Below, piece by piece: positions 46,617 through 59,200 of a DNA stretch of 64,000 nucleotides. The notes beneath the pieces were generated by a model. The model saw only the letters and a program-made list of their open reading frames with translations, ran no database searches and was not told the origin of the DNA. Numbering within the stretch: the first letter of the stretch is position 1; each line of letters starts with the position of its first letter. Location: contig NC_034011.1 of NCBI RefSeq assembly GCF_000346465.2, positions 2,813,508 to 2,877,507 of the forward strand. Direction: 5' to 3'. Position numbers and translations under genes: made by a program. This DNA comes from Prunus persica. Lineage: Eukaryota; Streptophyta; Magnoliopsida; Rosales; Rosaceae.

Positions 46617-46990
46617 GGACCTAAAACCCCTTAGGTCCAAAACCACAATAATAAATTTTCTTTCAAAGTTTCAAACTTTATTGCTGCGATTAGGTATTTT
46701 TCCAGCAAAATTACGGTTTTTCTATCTGGGTTTTTCACAAAGGCAGCTGTGGGGTTTGAGAATCCGACGAATATTGAAAAGGGTATAGAGCGAATGAGAG
46801 AGAAAGACAGAGAGATTGAGAGGTATCTGAGAGCTTACCTTCGTGTTTTTTTCTTTATTGGATCAGATCAATTGGAAGATCTTTACAAGAATGTGTGTTA
46901 GAGGTAGCTAGGGTTTTTGTGACAGTGGCTTTTGTGTTTGAGTGTTGGAGAGCAAACCCTAGAGGGGGGTTCGGATTTGGGTCTAATTTA
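46617..46990 (-). promoter_or_regulatory. 5' UTR with intron and telo-box elements of exportin-T
   Basis: A splice donor AAG/GTAAGCTC lies at 46839/46838 (minus), with acceptors such as CCCCACAG or AATCGCAG before the ATG, indicating a 5' UTR intron. Telo-box motifs (AAACCCTA at 46954-46961, and AGGGTTTTT near 46910) lie upstream; these are common in promoters and leaders of plant housekeeping and translation genes. Confidence 0.5.
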
Positions 46991-48964
46991 TAGTTTTTTA
47001 GTCTTCTGGTCTTGCAGAGATAGTAATCAGAAGACATAGAGAAACAGTAATGACTGAAGTATGAACGAAGAAGGCTAACGTGGGTTATAAAATTATTATG
47101 GCGCAAGCCAAGAATCAAAATACATAAATACCCCTTAATTTTCTTGGGAAAATAGAAAAAATAATCTGAGAAAATATAAATATTCTTGTAATACCAATTT
47201 TTTTATAAAAGAAAATTAATATGGCACAAGCCATTTTTGTAGCGCAGTTCACAATATAATTTCATAATTTCATATCTTTTAAGTTTAAATTCCCTTCTAC
47301 TTGTTGATCTAAAAATAAAAATACTCAGCAAAATTTTATTTTTAGAAGTTCCCTTGGCAGCGTGATTTTATGATTTTCTATATTCATCAATTTTATTGCT
47401 TTGAAGAGAATAATATGAATGATAACACATAAGATGCAATTTTTTATTAAATATTTAAGAATATGATTCTCCTACTAGTGCTGAAATCAATTAAACAATA
47501 TAATGTCGTAGTATATATAGGTTATAGTGGATGTGTTTTTATTATGCACTTGTCTCTGTAGTTTAGATTATATTAAAATAAATTATCGCTTATATAAAAG
47601 AACAATACAATGCCATAAATTATATTGCACGTACAGATCATATAGTTTTTAATGTAATGAATTGGTCAGCATGCTCACAACACAACAATGAATCAATCAT
47701 GAACAATTGGGAGTGACCGAAATAAATTGTTGAGTTGCCCACCCAAATAGTCATGGGCTGACGAGTCGATTTAGAATTTGAGTTGTATTTTTTTAAAACT
47801 ATGAGGGTATTTTGGGAATTGAAACATGAGTTTTTATTTTTTTTTATTTTTTTTATTTGAAGGACAATAAGTTGGTCTTGCTATATTTAGTTTTTTTTAA
47901 GTGTCAAATTACGGTCTTGCCACTTGACTGCTCGTGGGAGTTCACATATGTTAAAAAGTATAGGGTGTAAATGGAATAAAATGAAACTAGTGGGATCTAA
48001 ACTAAACCTCAAAAGGGTGTAACTGAAATTCTCCATTTTTTACTACACCCTAAGGCCCAGCCCACGAATAGCATTCCAGTCATCGTCGGCTGCAGCATTT
48101 TGTCCCTGCGGTGGATTTCAAAGGCCTTTTACATCACATCCAGGAGAAATCTATTTGAAATTCTTTGATGGATTATGATAGAGAAATACGACCACATGGT
48201 GTTAACCATTCTCATTTTTATGATGGACTATATATGAATTCAATATTTTTCGTTTATGAAATATGAACTTTGTTATCCACTTATATTATAACATATATTT
48301 GACGTGAATGGTTTTTTTTTTTTTTTTTGTCACAAGGAATTTCATTACTAAGGAAAGATTCAATATGATAATTACATAAGCTCAAAATAATCAAGGTTGG
48401 AGAGATTTAGGCATAGGTTTTTTTTGGTAAGGTCCCAAAAAATACATAGCCCAATTCCTTACAAAAAGGCCAAAGGCCCAAACAAAAGCATACATGTACA
48501 TGAATCGAACCGATGGTGCACAAAAACGAACACAGCAACCAAGGGATCCACAACCAAAGGAATATGTAATTAACAAGAAACATGAAGGAGATGGTGCAAG
48601 CACCCGAGCTATAGTTTTACACATCTTCGAAGTAATATGCGAGAAATCACATTTAAGACTTGTAATCATGGGCGGAGCCATGTAGGGACCAGAATGATTC
48701 CATAACCCCCCTCAATCTTTTTACCCTTTCTATTAATATATATTATATATAATATAATATTGATTGTTGTTCCTCCAAAGATAAACATTCCCATCAAAAA
48801 AGAAGAAGAAAAATTTGAATTCTTATATTGATTTACTGTGAAATTTCTCTCTTTTTAATATCCGCTTTTAATATGTTGAAACTAGGCAATTAATATCAAT
48901 TAAGTATAAAATAATACAGCTAGGAGGGTACTTATTTATTTATTTATTTTAAAATTAATAAAAG
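46991..48964. other. Gene-free interval left of the palindrome array
   Basis: AT-rich DNA upstream of exportin-T. Apart from the retro-like remnant at 48306-48690, no feature is supported. Confidence 0.5.
48306..48690 (-). mobile_element. Possible LINE-type 3' end with poly(A)
   Basis: Read on the minus strand, the sequence ends TAATGAAATTCCTTGTGACA followed by a run of about 18 A (48311-48328 as T on plus), typical of retroposed 3' ends. A 96-codon minus-strand frame (48391-48681) has no clear domain. Boundaries are tentative. Confidence 0.3.
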
Positions 48965-49570
48965 GTATGGCTGCACGGCCATTCCCTTTTTAAATTTTTT
49001 TTAACAAATCGTATAGCCGAGCGGCGTTACGATGGTAAATTTTATTTTACAAGTATACCCGGATGGCTATACTTGTTTTGACACATGAGCACCGAATGGC
49101 TAAGCTGGTCTTTTTCTTCTTGCAAATAGTATAGTCGAACGGCTATACCTAGGTTTTTTTTTTTTATAAACGTATAGCCGCGCGGCTATAACTGGTTTTT
49201 TTTTAAAAATAGTATCGCCGAACGGCTATACCTGGGTTTTTTTTTCCAAAAATGGTATAGCCGAACAACTATACTTGTTTTCACACGTGGGCGCCTAGCG
49301 CTAGGCAGGCCCTTTTTTCTTTTGTAAATAGTATAGCCGCACGGCTCTACTTTGGTTTTTTTAAACTTAGTATAGCCGCACGGCTATACTGGTTTTCACA
49401 CGTGCATATCTAGGCGCTCGGCAGGGCTTTTTTTCCTTTATAAATAGTATAGCCGCACGGCTATACTCTGGGGTTTTTCCCCCAAAATAGTATAGCCGTG
49501 CGGCTTTGCGCCAGTATTTTATTTTTTTTAAAATATTTTTTTGATAAAGAGTATACCCGATCGGTTATAC
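48965..49570. repeat. Array of about twelve 20-bp palindromes with consensus GTATAGCCGNNCGGCTATAC
   Basis: Cores start at 48965, 49011, 49053, 49129, 49172, 49212, 49255, 49331, 49370, 49447, 49490 and 49551. Those at 49370 and 49447 are identical (GTATAGCCGCACGGCTATAC) with near-perfect symmetry; others differ mostly at the centre (GA, GC, AA, CG, TG) or carry a few substitutions. Spacers come in two classes: short T-rich ones of 18-23 bp, and a long one of 56-57 bp (after 49072, 49274 and 49389) that carries CACACGTG and a GGCGC-type palindrome. Each core could form an 8-bp hairpin in RNA or a small cruciform in DNA. No coding frame runs through. Function unknown. Confidence 0.9.
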
Positions 49571-51080
49571 TCTTTATTATATACTGGGATCCTTTTTTTT
49601 TTCTTTTTTTTGCTCACGATGTTCTTTTATTGATAAGAGTAGTTTAGAGCATTATTCATTACTATTAGGCCATTACTCGCGTCTCTATTGTCGCTTTTGA
49701 CTTTTTTACTTTCCCAGAGTTATTACCCATATAAAGAATTTAGCATTTTCACGTTTAATACTCGTATTATATATGTACGTACGTTTTTTTTTTCAATAAT
49801 ACATTCGTTTTCTGTGCACATTTTGGGCTCTGTGATTTAAATTAAACTCGATTAGTTAATTAATTAACTAATTATTTTAATTATTTTTAAAATTCAAATA
49901 TCATATAATGTTTTTGTCTGATTGAGTTTATCCTGTAAATTCGCATAGAACATTCATATCATCATTCTTGTATAGCCGCACACAAATTTCGCTAGGAATC
50001 AAAGCCGTAGTGCTAGGACTTTGATTTAAATAGTTGTATCCTAGTGGAGCAAACGCCATATTTAATTTCATTATTCTATTTGTTGTTTAATTAAATTTTA
50101 TATTATATTATTTTTGGGATATTTACTCTAAAATAAATAATATATTATGTTTTTTTTTGTCAACAAATTAACCATAAAACTTCTTAGTCACTCTTCTACT
50201 TTCCCTTAAATCTTCTAGGTTAGGTTATGATATTTGCACTTAAAATTCCGAAATATTTTTTTTCCTCTTCCTCTTCCTCTTTACTTAAGCTTTGTGAATT
50301 CCCCCCCTCATTTTTACGTGTCTGAGTAGGGTGCTGTAATATTGGGATTTATGAACTTTTTTTGTATTTCTTCTCTTTGTTGGAATATAAATTATTAACT
50401 TTTTTGAGCCTTTAATAGTGTAGATGATGAGATTAATATTCAACCATTTTAAAATATGAAATTCATTACAATTATGATTGTAATGAATGGATAAAATATT
50501 AATCAATATGAAATGATATTATAAAATGGGCTAAACCGAGTAGTTAATATCGTATTAACTTATTAACCAATTAGCGCTTGAGCACTCCTAATCGAATTTG
50601 GGGTTTTGGGAGAGAGGGGAGTGGGATGGAGAGATAAGGCCATCTCTGGCCCTGGCCCAAATGTAGCCCTAAAATAATGCAAAACCCATCTTCAATTATG
50701 GGCTAAAAAAAATTGACTAGATTTGAAGGGCCACATTTAACCCTTTAGCCCTCCAACTAGGCCACTTGTAGCCTATTTGGGTAAGGGAAGATTCGAGTAG
50801 AACTTGAGCTCACACCCACATAAGGAGTATAAGGGGTCACCAAAATTGAACCCAATAGAAAGAATAAGCCGTTCTATAACTCATAATCAAGAAGAAGAGA
50901 GGAGAGAGGAGGAGGAGCAATGGGGTGAGAAAAGATGTTTTGAATAGCAAAAATATAGGCTTACATTGATGATCACTTTTAAGTTTAATAATAGTTTTCG
51001 GATTTAGATATTGAGACCAAATATGACATTATCAATTTTTAAGTTACATTTGATGAGGTTTGAAATTTCTTAGTCACTTT
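49571..51080. other. Gene-free AT-rich DNA right of the palindrome array
   Basis: One more half-core (GTATAGCCGCAC) lies at 49970-49981, suggesting the array once extended further. At 50640-50790 a degenerate GGCCC-rich stretch resembles an old MITE. No gene is supported. Confidence 0.45.
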
Positions 51081-51440
51081 GGGTCCGTTTGATAACTATT
51101 TTAATTTTAGTTTTTAGTAATAATTTTTTGTAAGTATAGAGAAAAATGAGAGTGAGAATGTGTGTGAGGATGAGATTGAGAGAGAAAAGGGGAGGGAAGG
51201 ATGGGATGAATAAGTATCAAAAGTGATAAAAACAAAAACTTGAAAGTGAAAATAATTTTAAATAGACTTTAGTTTTTAGTTTTTGTTTTCACTTTTGTTT
51301 ATTCCTTCCTCTCATCCTTCCTTCTCAATCACATCTTCACTTACATTCTCACTTCCAGTCTCCCTCTTTTTCCTCTATATTCTAACATAAAAAAATAAAA
51401 ACTAAAAACTAAAAATGAAATGATTATCAAAACGGGCTCT
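51081..51440. mobile_element. hAT-like foldback MITE
   Basis: The left end GGGTCCGTTTGATAACTATT and the inverse right end GAGCCCGTTTTGATAATCAT start inverted arms that continue with TTTTAGTTTTTAGT and matching GA-rich/CT-rich halves (51140-51210 against 51300-51375). An 8-bp TSD is possible (GTCACTTT and TTAACTTT, six of eight matching). Non-coding; RNA from it would fold into a long hairpin. Confidence 0.7.
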
Positions 51441-53640
51441 TAACTTTTTAGAAATATGGATTAAAGTTGTCTATTAGGATGTGGATGATTTTGTATATGA
51501 AAATCAAACGACAGCACTCAAGTTTAGTTTGGTATAGTCACGGAATGCGGATCCTTTGGCCATATGCTATTTGATTAACAAGAATGATACAAGTCTTCTT
51601 GTCACACAGTTACGTATACGTGGTGCTGATTAAGACTGTTTTGGACTCATGAAAAATTATTTGATATACATATATATATACATGCACCCTGACCTGGGAT
51701 CTATTTTAAGCCAATATATTATATATGAGCCCTAACGTCAAAGAAATATAATAATAAATTCAAGAAAAACTCAGAAATATATAGCATCTAAATTTCTTGG
51801 ACTCTTGTAATTTAAGAAATCAGGACTGTTTCTAATAAAATCATTATAAATAATAATAAAAAAAAGCATGTGGGAAATGAAACCCTAAAGTTGGGTGCAC
51901 ACTGCACTTGTCTCTATCAAATTATTGATCCCGTAGCGTGCATGGAAAGTGAAAATTAGAAAAATAAGCTGCACCCTTTGGCTTGTACGTTTTGTCAACA
52001 GTTTCATACGCAAGAACAATAAGCTTTCACTCAACCTGTCTGTCATTATGCAAACTCAGTTTTTATTTTCTTTCTTCTTTTTTTGGGCAAAATTGTCCTT
52101 TTTATTTTTTCCAATTAATTATTATCACGAGAACCAATCATTCAAATAACGTAATGTTTTTGTTTTTGGGTTTCAATTGTTTTCTTTTCTTAACTAAAGA
52201 GAGGTACATGGGAAAAATATAAAGGAATGAGAGAAAAAACAATTCAATTTTTTTTTAGTTTTATTTTACTGAAGTATCAATTCATCCAACCAAATACTAA
52301 TAATTATAAATAAATAAAATTATAGCTTAAGTGATTAAAAACAATTAATCTTGAATTCAAGGTCTTGCACTTTTTTTTGGCTCATACAAGCGATATGGAG
52401 TACGAGGGTATCAAACCTAGAATCTCAAATATAAGAAAATCAAACTTAAGACCTCGAGATCCTGCACTATTTTAGGAGTACTGCTCCACGAATCCTAAAA
52501 TTAATTAAGTACACCTTAATATTTAAATCAAAATATATAATTAACTACCAAAAATACCTATTTTGCATCTTAATACTTTTTGATAATTTATATTAGGGTA
52601 AATTAGTATCACTGAAACAATGCTGTCACTTTCTCTGTCTTTGACAATTTGCAATAGCCAACAATAAGTACCTAGCACCCAATTTTTTTTCTTTTGATAG
52701 TTCTCTTTTGAAATTTAAAGAAACAAATTTAAATCGGCCAAAATTTTGTGCGAAAAATCTCAAATTTCTTTTAGCTAAGGCAGTAACAATGTAAAATATT
52801 GGGTTGATTTTCGTCCAAGATGAAAACTTGTACTCCAAAACGCATTTTGTGTTCAATTGTTCACAGTAGGGCATCACCATTGATGGACTCACGTAGCGAG
52901 TTGATGTATGAATTTACAATACTATGTAGATCAAGCAGAGGAGGCAACAAAAAATCTCCTTTTGACTTGTCAAAAACCAACCATTTTCAAATTTCCTCAA
53001 TTAATTATTTGAGGTTTGGTTGAGGATGGATATAATCCTATCAATTTTGAACAAGCAACGTTCTTAAAATTAACTGAGTACACTTTATGTTTTTTTTGTC
53101 ATTTTATATTAGAGTAAATTAGTAATTCAATAAATAGTTTGGTAATAGGGTATACTCAGTTAATTTTAGGGTTTGTTTAGCAGTACTCTATTTTAATTGT
53201 TAATTATACACAAGATTTAGAAATAGGTTGATATATAATCAACTAATATTTTATAAGATTAATAAAGGAATGTTTGGGAGTACTTCTAAAAAGACTAAAA
53301 GCATTTTCTAATAACTAAAAGTGCTTATGATTGTCAAAAAAATTTGGAAGTGTTTATAAGAAACACTGCTTTGTGCCTCTTTAGGAAGCACTTAGATTTT
53401 TTAATAAATATTTAAAGATTTTTATAATAAAAGTACTTTTATTAAAAACACTTATGAGTATAAGTATAAGTAATTCCTAAAAAATCATTCCCAAATAAGC
53501 CTAAGTCAATAACAGTACGATCCAAATTAGCCTTCAAAAAAATATTCGAGTTGGCTGCTAGCTACCAATCAACCCACCTACCCGCGAGAAATAAACATGA
53601 AAAAAACGAAAACCGCAAGAAAATATTGATCATGAAAGAG
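51441..53640. other. Gene-free AT-rich intergenic DNA
   Basis: No supported coding region. Open frames at 51949-52222 and 52626-53023 are low-complexity. Near 52325-52375 a degenerate tRNA-like layout is too eroded to call. Confidence 0.5.
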
Positions 53641-54130
53641 CATTTATTTTGACTTTTGACCTTTCAGAAGTTTATTTTGTCACCGCCAGCCCCAGTGTGT
53701 AGTCCACAGATTGTAACAGTCTCACAGCTTCTACTGACCGTCGGATTTATCGGAATAAGTAAAAGACAGTCCTTCAATCTCGGAGCTGACTCGGCCTCCA
53801 GCACGTGTTTAGGGAGGGACCTGACCGACTCTGACCGTGTCTAGATGAAGGCTAACCTATTAGCCGTCGTCCCCGAACAGGTGTAAGTCCAATGCGCTGA
53901 CCATGTGGCGGTGTTTGCTGCGTGTGACAGTGCCACGTGCCGTGCGGGTTCACGCCCACCACGGGATTGGGAACTGAATCTAACAGAAAAATACATCAAA
54001 GATTGGAAATAAATAATAAATGAAATAAGTATTCGGTGGTGACGTGGGTCTTATCGTGGACTATAATGCTCTGGCGCTTCCGGAGGGAGGTTGAGAGTTA
54101 TCTCTCACTCCCCCAATGAATTGTCAATAG
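53640..54130. other. GC-richer island with G-box motifs
   Basis: About 450 bp distinctly richer in GC than its surroundings. It includes GCACGTGT (near 53801), GCCACGTGCC (near 53932) and the W-box-like TTGACTTTTGACC (53649-53661). The composition resembles a plant promoter or regulatory island, yet no gene is recognisable on either side within about 2 kb. Its role is unknown. Confidence 0.35.
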
Positions 54131-55720
54131 TGCCCTTGTGATTTTTGTCTGGATTTGAGTTTAGGTGAATTATTTACAATTGTCATATAAATTTTAGAAA
54201 CCCGCCCGACATCTGGGATTATTTTAATAGATCATGCTCTATAGGGCATGTTCGGCATTATTGCCTACGCTTAATTTTCCAATAGTTGACATGGCATGCC
54301 ACAATTGCAATTCAAGCAATGCACAATACCAAGGGGTTGGTTGGGTTGGCAACTTTGAAGTATTGCAAACATTGCATGAGTTGTGGAATCAGTTAATGCT
54401 GTTGTAGCTTGGCTTATTTTCTCTATGTTGTATCCAACATCAAAAATTGGTAGATGATGTATTTTCTACTTTGGTCTCTCTAACTTTACAATTCTAGTTT
54501 TGCTCATGCTCATCAATAGGTTTTGGGTTCGATTTCCACCAACAGGATGGGGTGGGTATACCGATTCCCTGGAGATGAAAGCGTGTAAGTACGTGACATC
54601 ATGAGAGTGGCCCGGAGATCCAGCTTGAGTTGGCCCTTGAGTTTGGCTCACGTGGGGGGCGCCCTTTCACAACTCCTTGGTGGACACCACCCTCTCTTTC
54701 CCGGAGTGTTTTTTGTTTTCAAAAAAAGAAAAAAGAAAAAAGAAAAAAAATACAAACCATGTTACACAACATGTTTAGGTTTTTGGCATGTCTTTGATCT
54801 AACATACCTAAAATTGCACCTAATAAGCAATGATATTGATCATTCTTAAGTGCTTATAATCATCTTGTGGGTCTTATCACATGTTCTTGTTGCCGATCAT
54901 TTTGTTTTCCTACAATTAGTGGAATCCAACGTAATTTAGCTTTACACAAAAAGTTTGATTGCATTTTGGGGGCACCATATAGGCACACCATTGGGAGATT
55001 GATGATTGATTCTGTCGTTAGTCTTAAAACAATGCCACATCAAGTTCCTATATTCTGTTACCTTTTTTCAACTTCAACTAATATAAAATTAATCAAGTGG
55101 ATAATCACAAGATATAAAATAATAGATGGAGGAACAGTTCCACAAACTTCCCCTTCAAGATTAACTATTATATTCATTGCTTAATGCATGCTTATTTTTT
55201 GTCCTGACCAAACCAAAGGTTAATTATCCAAATTGCTTCTTTGCTGTTTTGGATTAGGATAATGGGAATGAGATTTGTATTTTAGTCACAAACAAATTCT
55301 ATATTAACTCAAATAATTCAGATATCAGAATTTATTCGCGATTTGTAGTGATTGCCTGTATGTGGAATTTATTTTAGAATTTTATTTACAAAGATCTTTG
55401 AGGCGTGTTTCGAATTTTTCTTTACTATCCAAAAGAATATTCTATATTTCTAATTTTGGTTAGTTTTCATTTGGCATTCCTAATTAAGGACAGAAACACA
55501 GCCAGGTACATATTTACTGCATCAACCCTTATTTGCTTTTGATGTGACCAATAGGAAAATCTATAATTAGATTAAAACCCTAAATTCCAGGTCATTAAGG
55601 ATAATCAGATCATCCTTCTTGTCTATGTCCCAAAAACGGTAATTAATTATATATGGAATAAAACTGGGAGGACAGTTATGTAATTTCACCTTCGATTTCC
55701 CTGGTCGATAAGCAATATAA
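54131..55720. other. Intergenic region upstream of RSH
   Basis: AT-rich DNA with one SINE-like stretch (54470-54755). No gene is supported. Confidence 0.5.
54470..54755 (+). mobile_element. SINE-like retroposon
   Basis: A box B-like GGGTTCGATTTCC at about 54527 and an A-rich 3' tail with AAAAAAGA repeats (54720-54750) suggest a pol III-derived retroposon. Box A is not convincing and no TSD was found. Confidence 0.35.
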
Positions 55721-56247
55721 CTCAAAACACAGAGAGAGAGAGAGGAGAGAGATTCTCACCGAAAAAAATCAAAGACGAAGAAAGAAGCTTCTCCTTCTTC
55801 ACCTTCTCTTCTCTCTCTTTCGCTCTCGCTGGCTCTGCGCTTCAAGCCGTCTTTGACTCACTTTCCTCGAAATTTAGGTGTAGAGTTTTTCCTCTTGAGC
55901 TCAATTTCTATAAATTTGTACATACTGTAGCTCAATTTCGTTCCATTATACTTTTCATTTTTAACAATCTTTCATGGTTTTAGATATAGAATAATTATTT
56001 TTATTGGGGTCTCAATAAACTTTATCCCATTGGGTACCTCAAAAATTAACTAAATGGGTCTCTGAGAAACCCAATCAGGTGTCTGAAGCTGTTTGGTTTC
56101 TGGGAAAGTAAGTGGCTTTTGCGAAGAAAATTAGTGGGTCTCAGGTAGAATTCAATTTGGAGTGAAAGCTTTTCTGGGTTGTCTCGATTTGTGCTTTGCT
56201 CTTTTGGGTTTGTGATCTGAGGTTCAAAATCGTCGCAAACAGAAGCC
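55721..56247 (+). promoter_or_regulatory. Promoter/5' leader of the RSH gene
   Basis: A GA tract (about 55729-55755) is followed by a CT-rich stretch (55788-55835), typical of plant leader regions. No clear TATA box at a fixed distance. The leader could contain an intron; I could not decide. Confidence 0.35.
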
Positions 56248-59200
56248 ATGACGGTGCCAACAATAGCCCTGTACGCAAGCCCGCCGAGCAGTGTGTGCTC
56301 GACGACCCACCCGTGCCAGATCAATGCGCATACCTCATACGATTTCGAATTGAGCTCTCGATCTGCGTCGTCGACGGCTTCGACGGCCTCCACGTCGCAA
56401 AAGCCGGTGACTGGTGGGCTTTCGTGCCTGTTCTCATCGCCGACGGTGAAGCACGCGTCGTCCTCGTCGAGCTATTCGGGTGGAGGAGAGGAATTGGGCT
56501 CTCTATGGCACGATAGGGGCGAAGAATTGAAGGAATTGAGTAGCTCGTTTCGATATTCTCCGAGCAAGTTCAATGGGGCTTCGTTGAACCGGGACCAGAG
56601 CCCCATTTCGGTGTTTCAGGGCCCAGTTTCATCTTCCAGTAGTGGGGTTTCGAGCTCGGCGAGAAGCCCACCAATGAGAATTACACGGGAGAGGTCTAAC
56701 AATGGAGATATTAGTTTGAATTCAATCCGGTGTGGGAGTAATGGGTTGTTTAATGGGTTCGTGAGAGGTGCTTTGGGCTCTTCGTGCATAGATTACGACT
56801 CGCCGAGTTTTGAGGCTCGTACTGATGCTTTGGATGTGGGTTCGTCAGCTGTGGTTCTTGATGATTTGACTTTCAATATGGAAGATGGGTTCTTGGAGGG
56901 CATTTCTGAGCCTTATGCCAAAGAATTGCTTCTGGGTGCGCAACTGCGCCACAAGATTTTCTATGAAGATTTTATTATCAAGGCTTTTTGCGAGGCCGAG
57001 AAAGCTCATAGAGGGCAGGTAATTTTTGGGTCTGAATTTTATGCATACTTTTGCCTTTGGGATTTTGGTGAATTGGGTTGAGAAGTTTCGTGTTGTATTT
57101 TGTTGTTTTATTGTAGATGCGGGCAAGTGGCGATCCGTATTTGCAGCATTGTGTGGAGACTGCGGTGTTGCTCGCATTAATTGGTGCTAATTCGACAGTT
57201 GTTGCTGCAGGGCTTTTGCATGACACGCTTGATGATTCTTTTTTGTGTTATGACTATATATTTGGGAAGTTTGGAGCTGGGGTTGCTGATTTAGTGGAAG
57301 GGGTAAGAATTTAAGGATTCTCATAACTCTATTGTGTTACTGAATTTGAGTAATTAAAGATGTGTTAATTTTGTTTGTGCATGCTAAGTAGTTATTGATT
57401 GTTTCTTATGTTGAACACGTTGAGTGTTACATGGTATCTACCAGCTCTTGTTTTATGGATTGCTCTTAGATTTTCATAAATTGGACCTTTTACAGACGGT
57501 CTTGTAGATGCCACGTAATAGAAATTTAACTGTGATCCACTTATCGAAGTACTTTTTCAAGGCATTTGGTCATGCTATCAATTTATTCCATAAATGGGCT
57601 CAGGTTATTGTAGTTTACATGTCTTGCATAAACGGTGCAACTCTGTGAAGTTAAAAATCATGTTACGTGGTCTAATTGTAACTTAATAGAAAAAAGTAGC
57701 TATTCAGACTTACATAATGATACTCTATCCATCAAGTTATGATAGGACATTTAATTTTGCAGTATTCTGACTGAAAGAATGAATGATGCATTTATTATTT
57801 TTTCCTCTCTGTGGGTCTGGATGCGTGGACGAACACTCAGTTCTTCCCTTGATCTATTATTTGATGTGTTACACAAAAGTGAAACGTAGTGTAGGATCCT
57901 ATTTTAAAATGGTTTGTTATTGTGTTTGTTTTTATGGAGTAGTCATGCTTTGTTTGCAGTCCCAGATTTAATTCTCTAACGGTCTTCTTTTTAATATGGA
58001 ACTATGCTAACATAAGCTATTAAGCTTCTGCTTACGTTATCTTATAATCATCAGCATTTGGGTTCATAAAGTTATGAATTTTGTTATTTGTTAATTCTTT
58101 TTTCAAGGTTGTCGCATTGATTCTGGAAAAAAAAGATCCAGAAGTATTGATATGCTGTTATAACTATGATCTGTTATATAAATTATATATACTGTAATAT
58201 ATGAATATAAGATTGACGCTTGCTAGTTTCTAATCAAGTTCTTTATGGCATTTACTTAGGTGTCTAAGCTAAGTCATCTGAGCAAGCTTGCCCGTGATAA
58301 TAATACAGCAAGCAAAACAGTTGAGGCAGATCGCCTGCATACCATGTTCCTTGCCATGGCAGATGCCAGAGCTGTCCTCATTAAATTGGCAGATCGATTA
58401 CATAATATGATGACACTAGATGCATTACCCTTGGCTAAGCAACAGAGGTTTGCAAAGGAGACTTTGGAGATTTTTGTACCCTTGGCCAACCGGTTAGGAA
58501 TCTCTAGCTGGAAGGTGCAGCTGGAAAATTTATGTTTTAAGCATCTCAACCCAGATCAGCACAAAGAACTGTCCTCTAAGCTTCTAGATTCGTTTGATGA
58601 TGCAATGATTACTTCTGCCACAGAGAGATTAGAGCGAGCTCTCAAGGATAAGGCCATTTCCTACCATGTACTTTGTGGGCGGCATAAGAGCTTGTATAGC
58701 ATCTACTGCAAAATGTTAAAGTATGTTCTCTTTCTCTCTCTATTGCAGCATAAAAGTTAATCATAAGTTTAGTGATGAACATAGTTTCGGATTTTAATGC
58801 ATCACAATATAGGTGCATGGTTTGACATCCATATGCTTTAGCGTATTATTTTCCATGCTTGAACAGAAATTAACACGATTATGTGATGGCTTATTTTGTG
58901 CAGAAAGAAGCTAAACATGGATGAAATTCATGATATTCATGGGCTACGTTTGATTGTTGATAATGAGGAAGATTGCTACGAAGCACTGAAAGTTGTTCAC
59001 CAGCTGTGGTCTGAGGTGCCAGGAAAGTTCAAGGACTACATAACTCAACCCAAGTTTAATGGGTATGCCATACATCAAAAAGTTCTAGTGTGCATTTATT
59101 TTTGTTACGCTATTCTCCTCCTAATATTCAGTTAAAAATATAGGTATCAGTCACTGCACACTGTGGTGATGGGTGAAGGCATGATTCCGCTGGAAGTGCA

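Noticed and set aside
46617..46646. In-frame ATG 10 codons upstream of the exportin-T start
   Set aside because: The family starts at MDDLEKA; the extra residues are leader sequence.
48391..48681. 96-codon minus-strand open frame
   Set aside because: No domain; lies in a probable retro-element tail.
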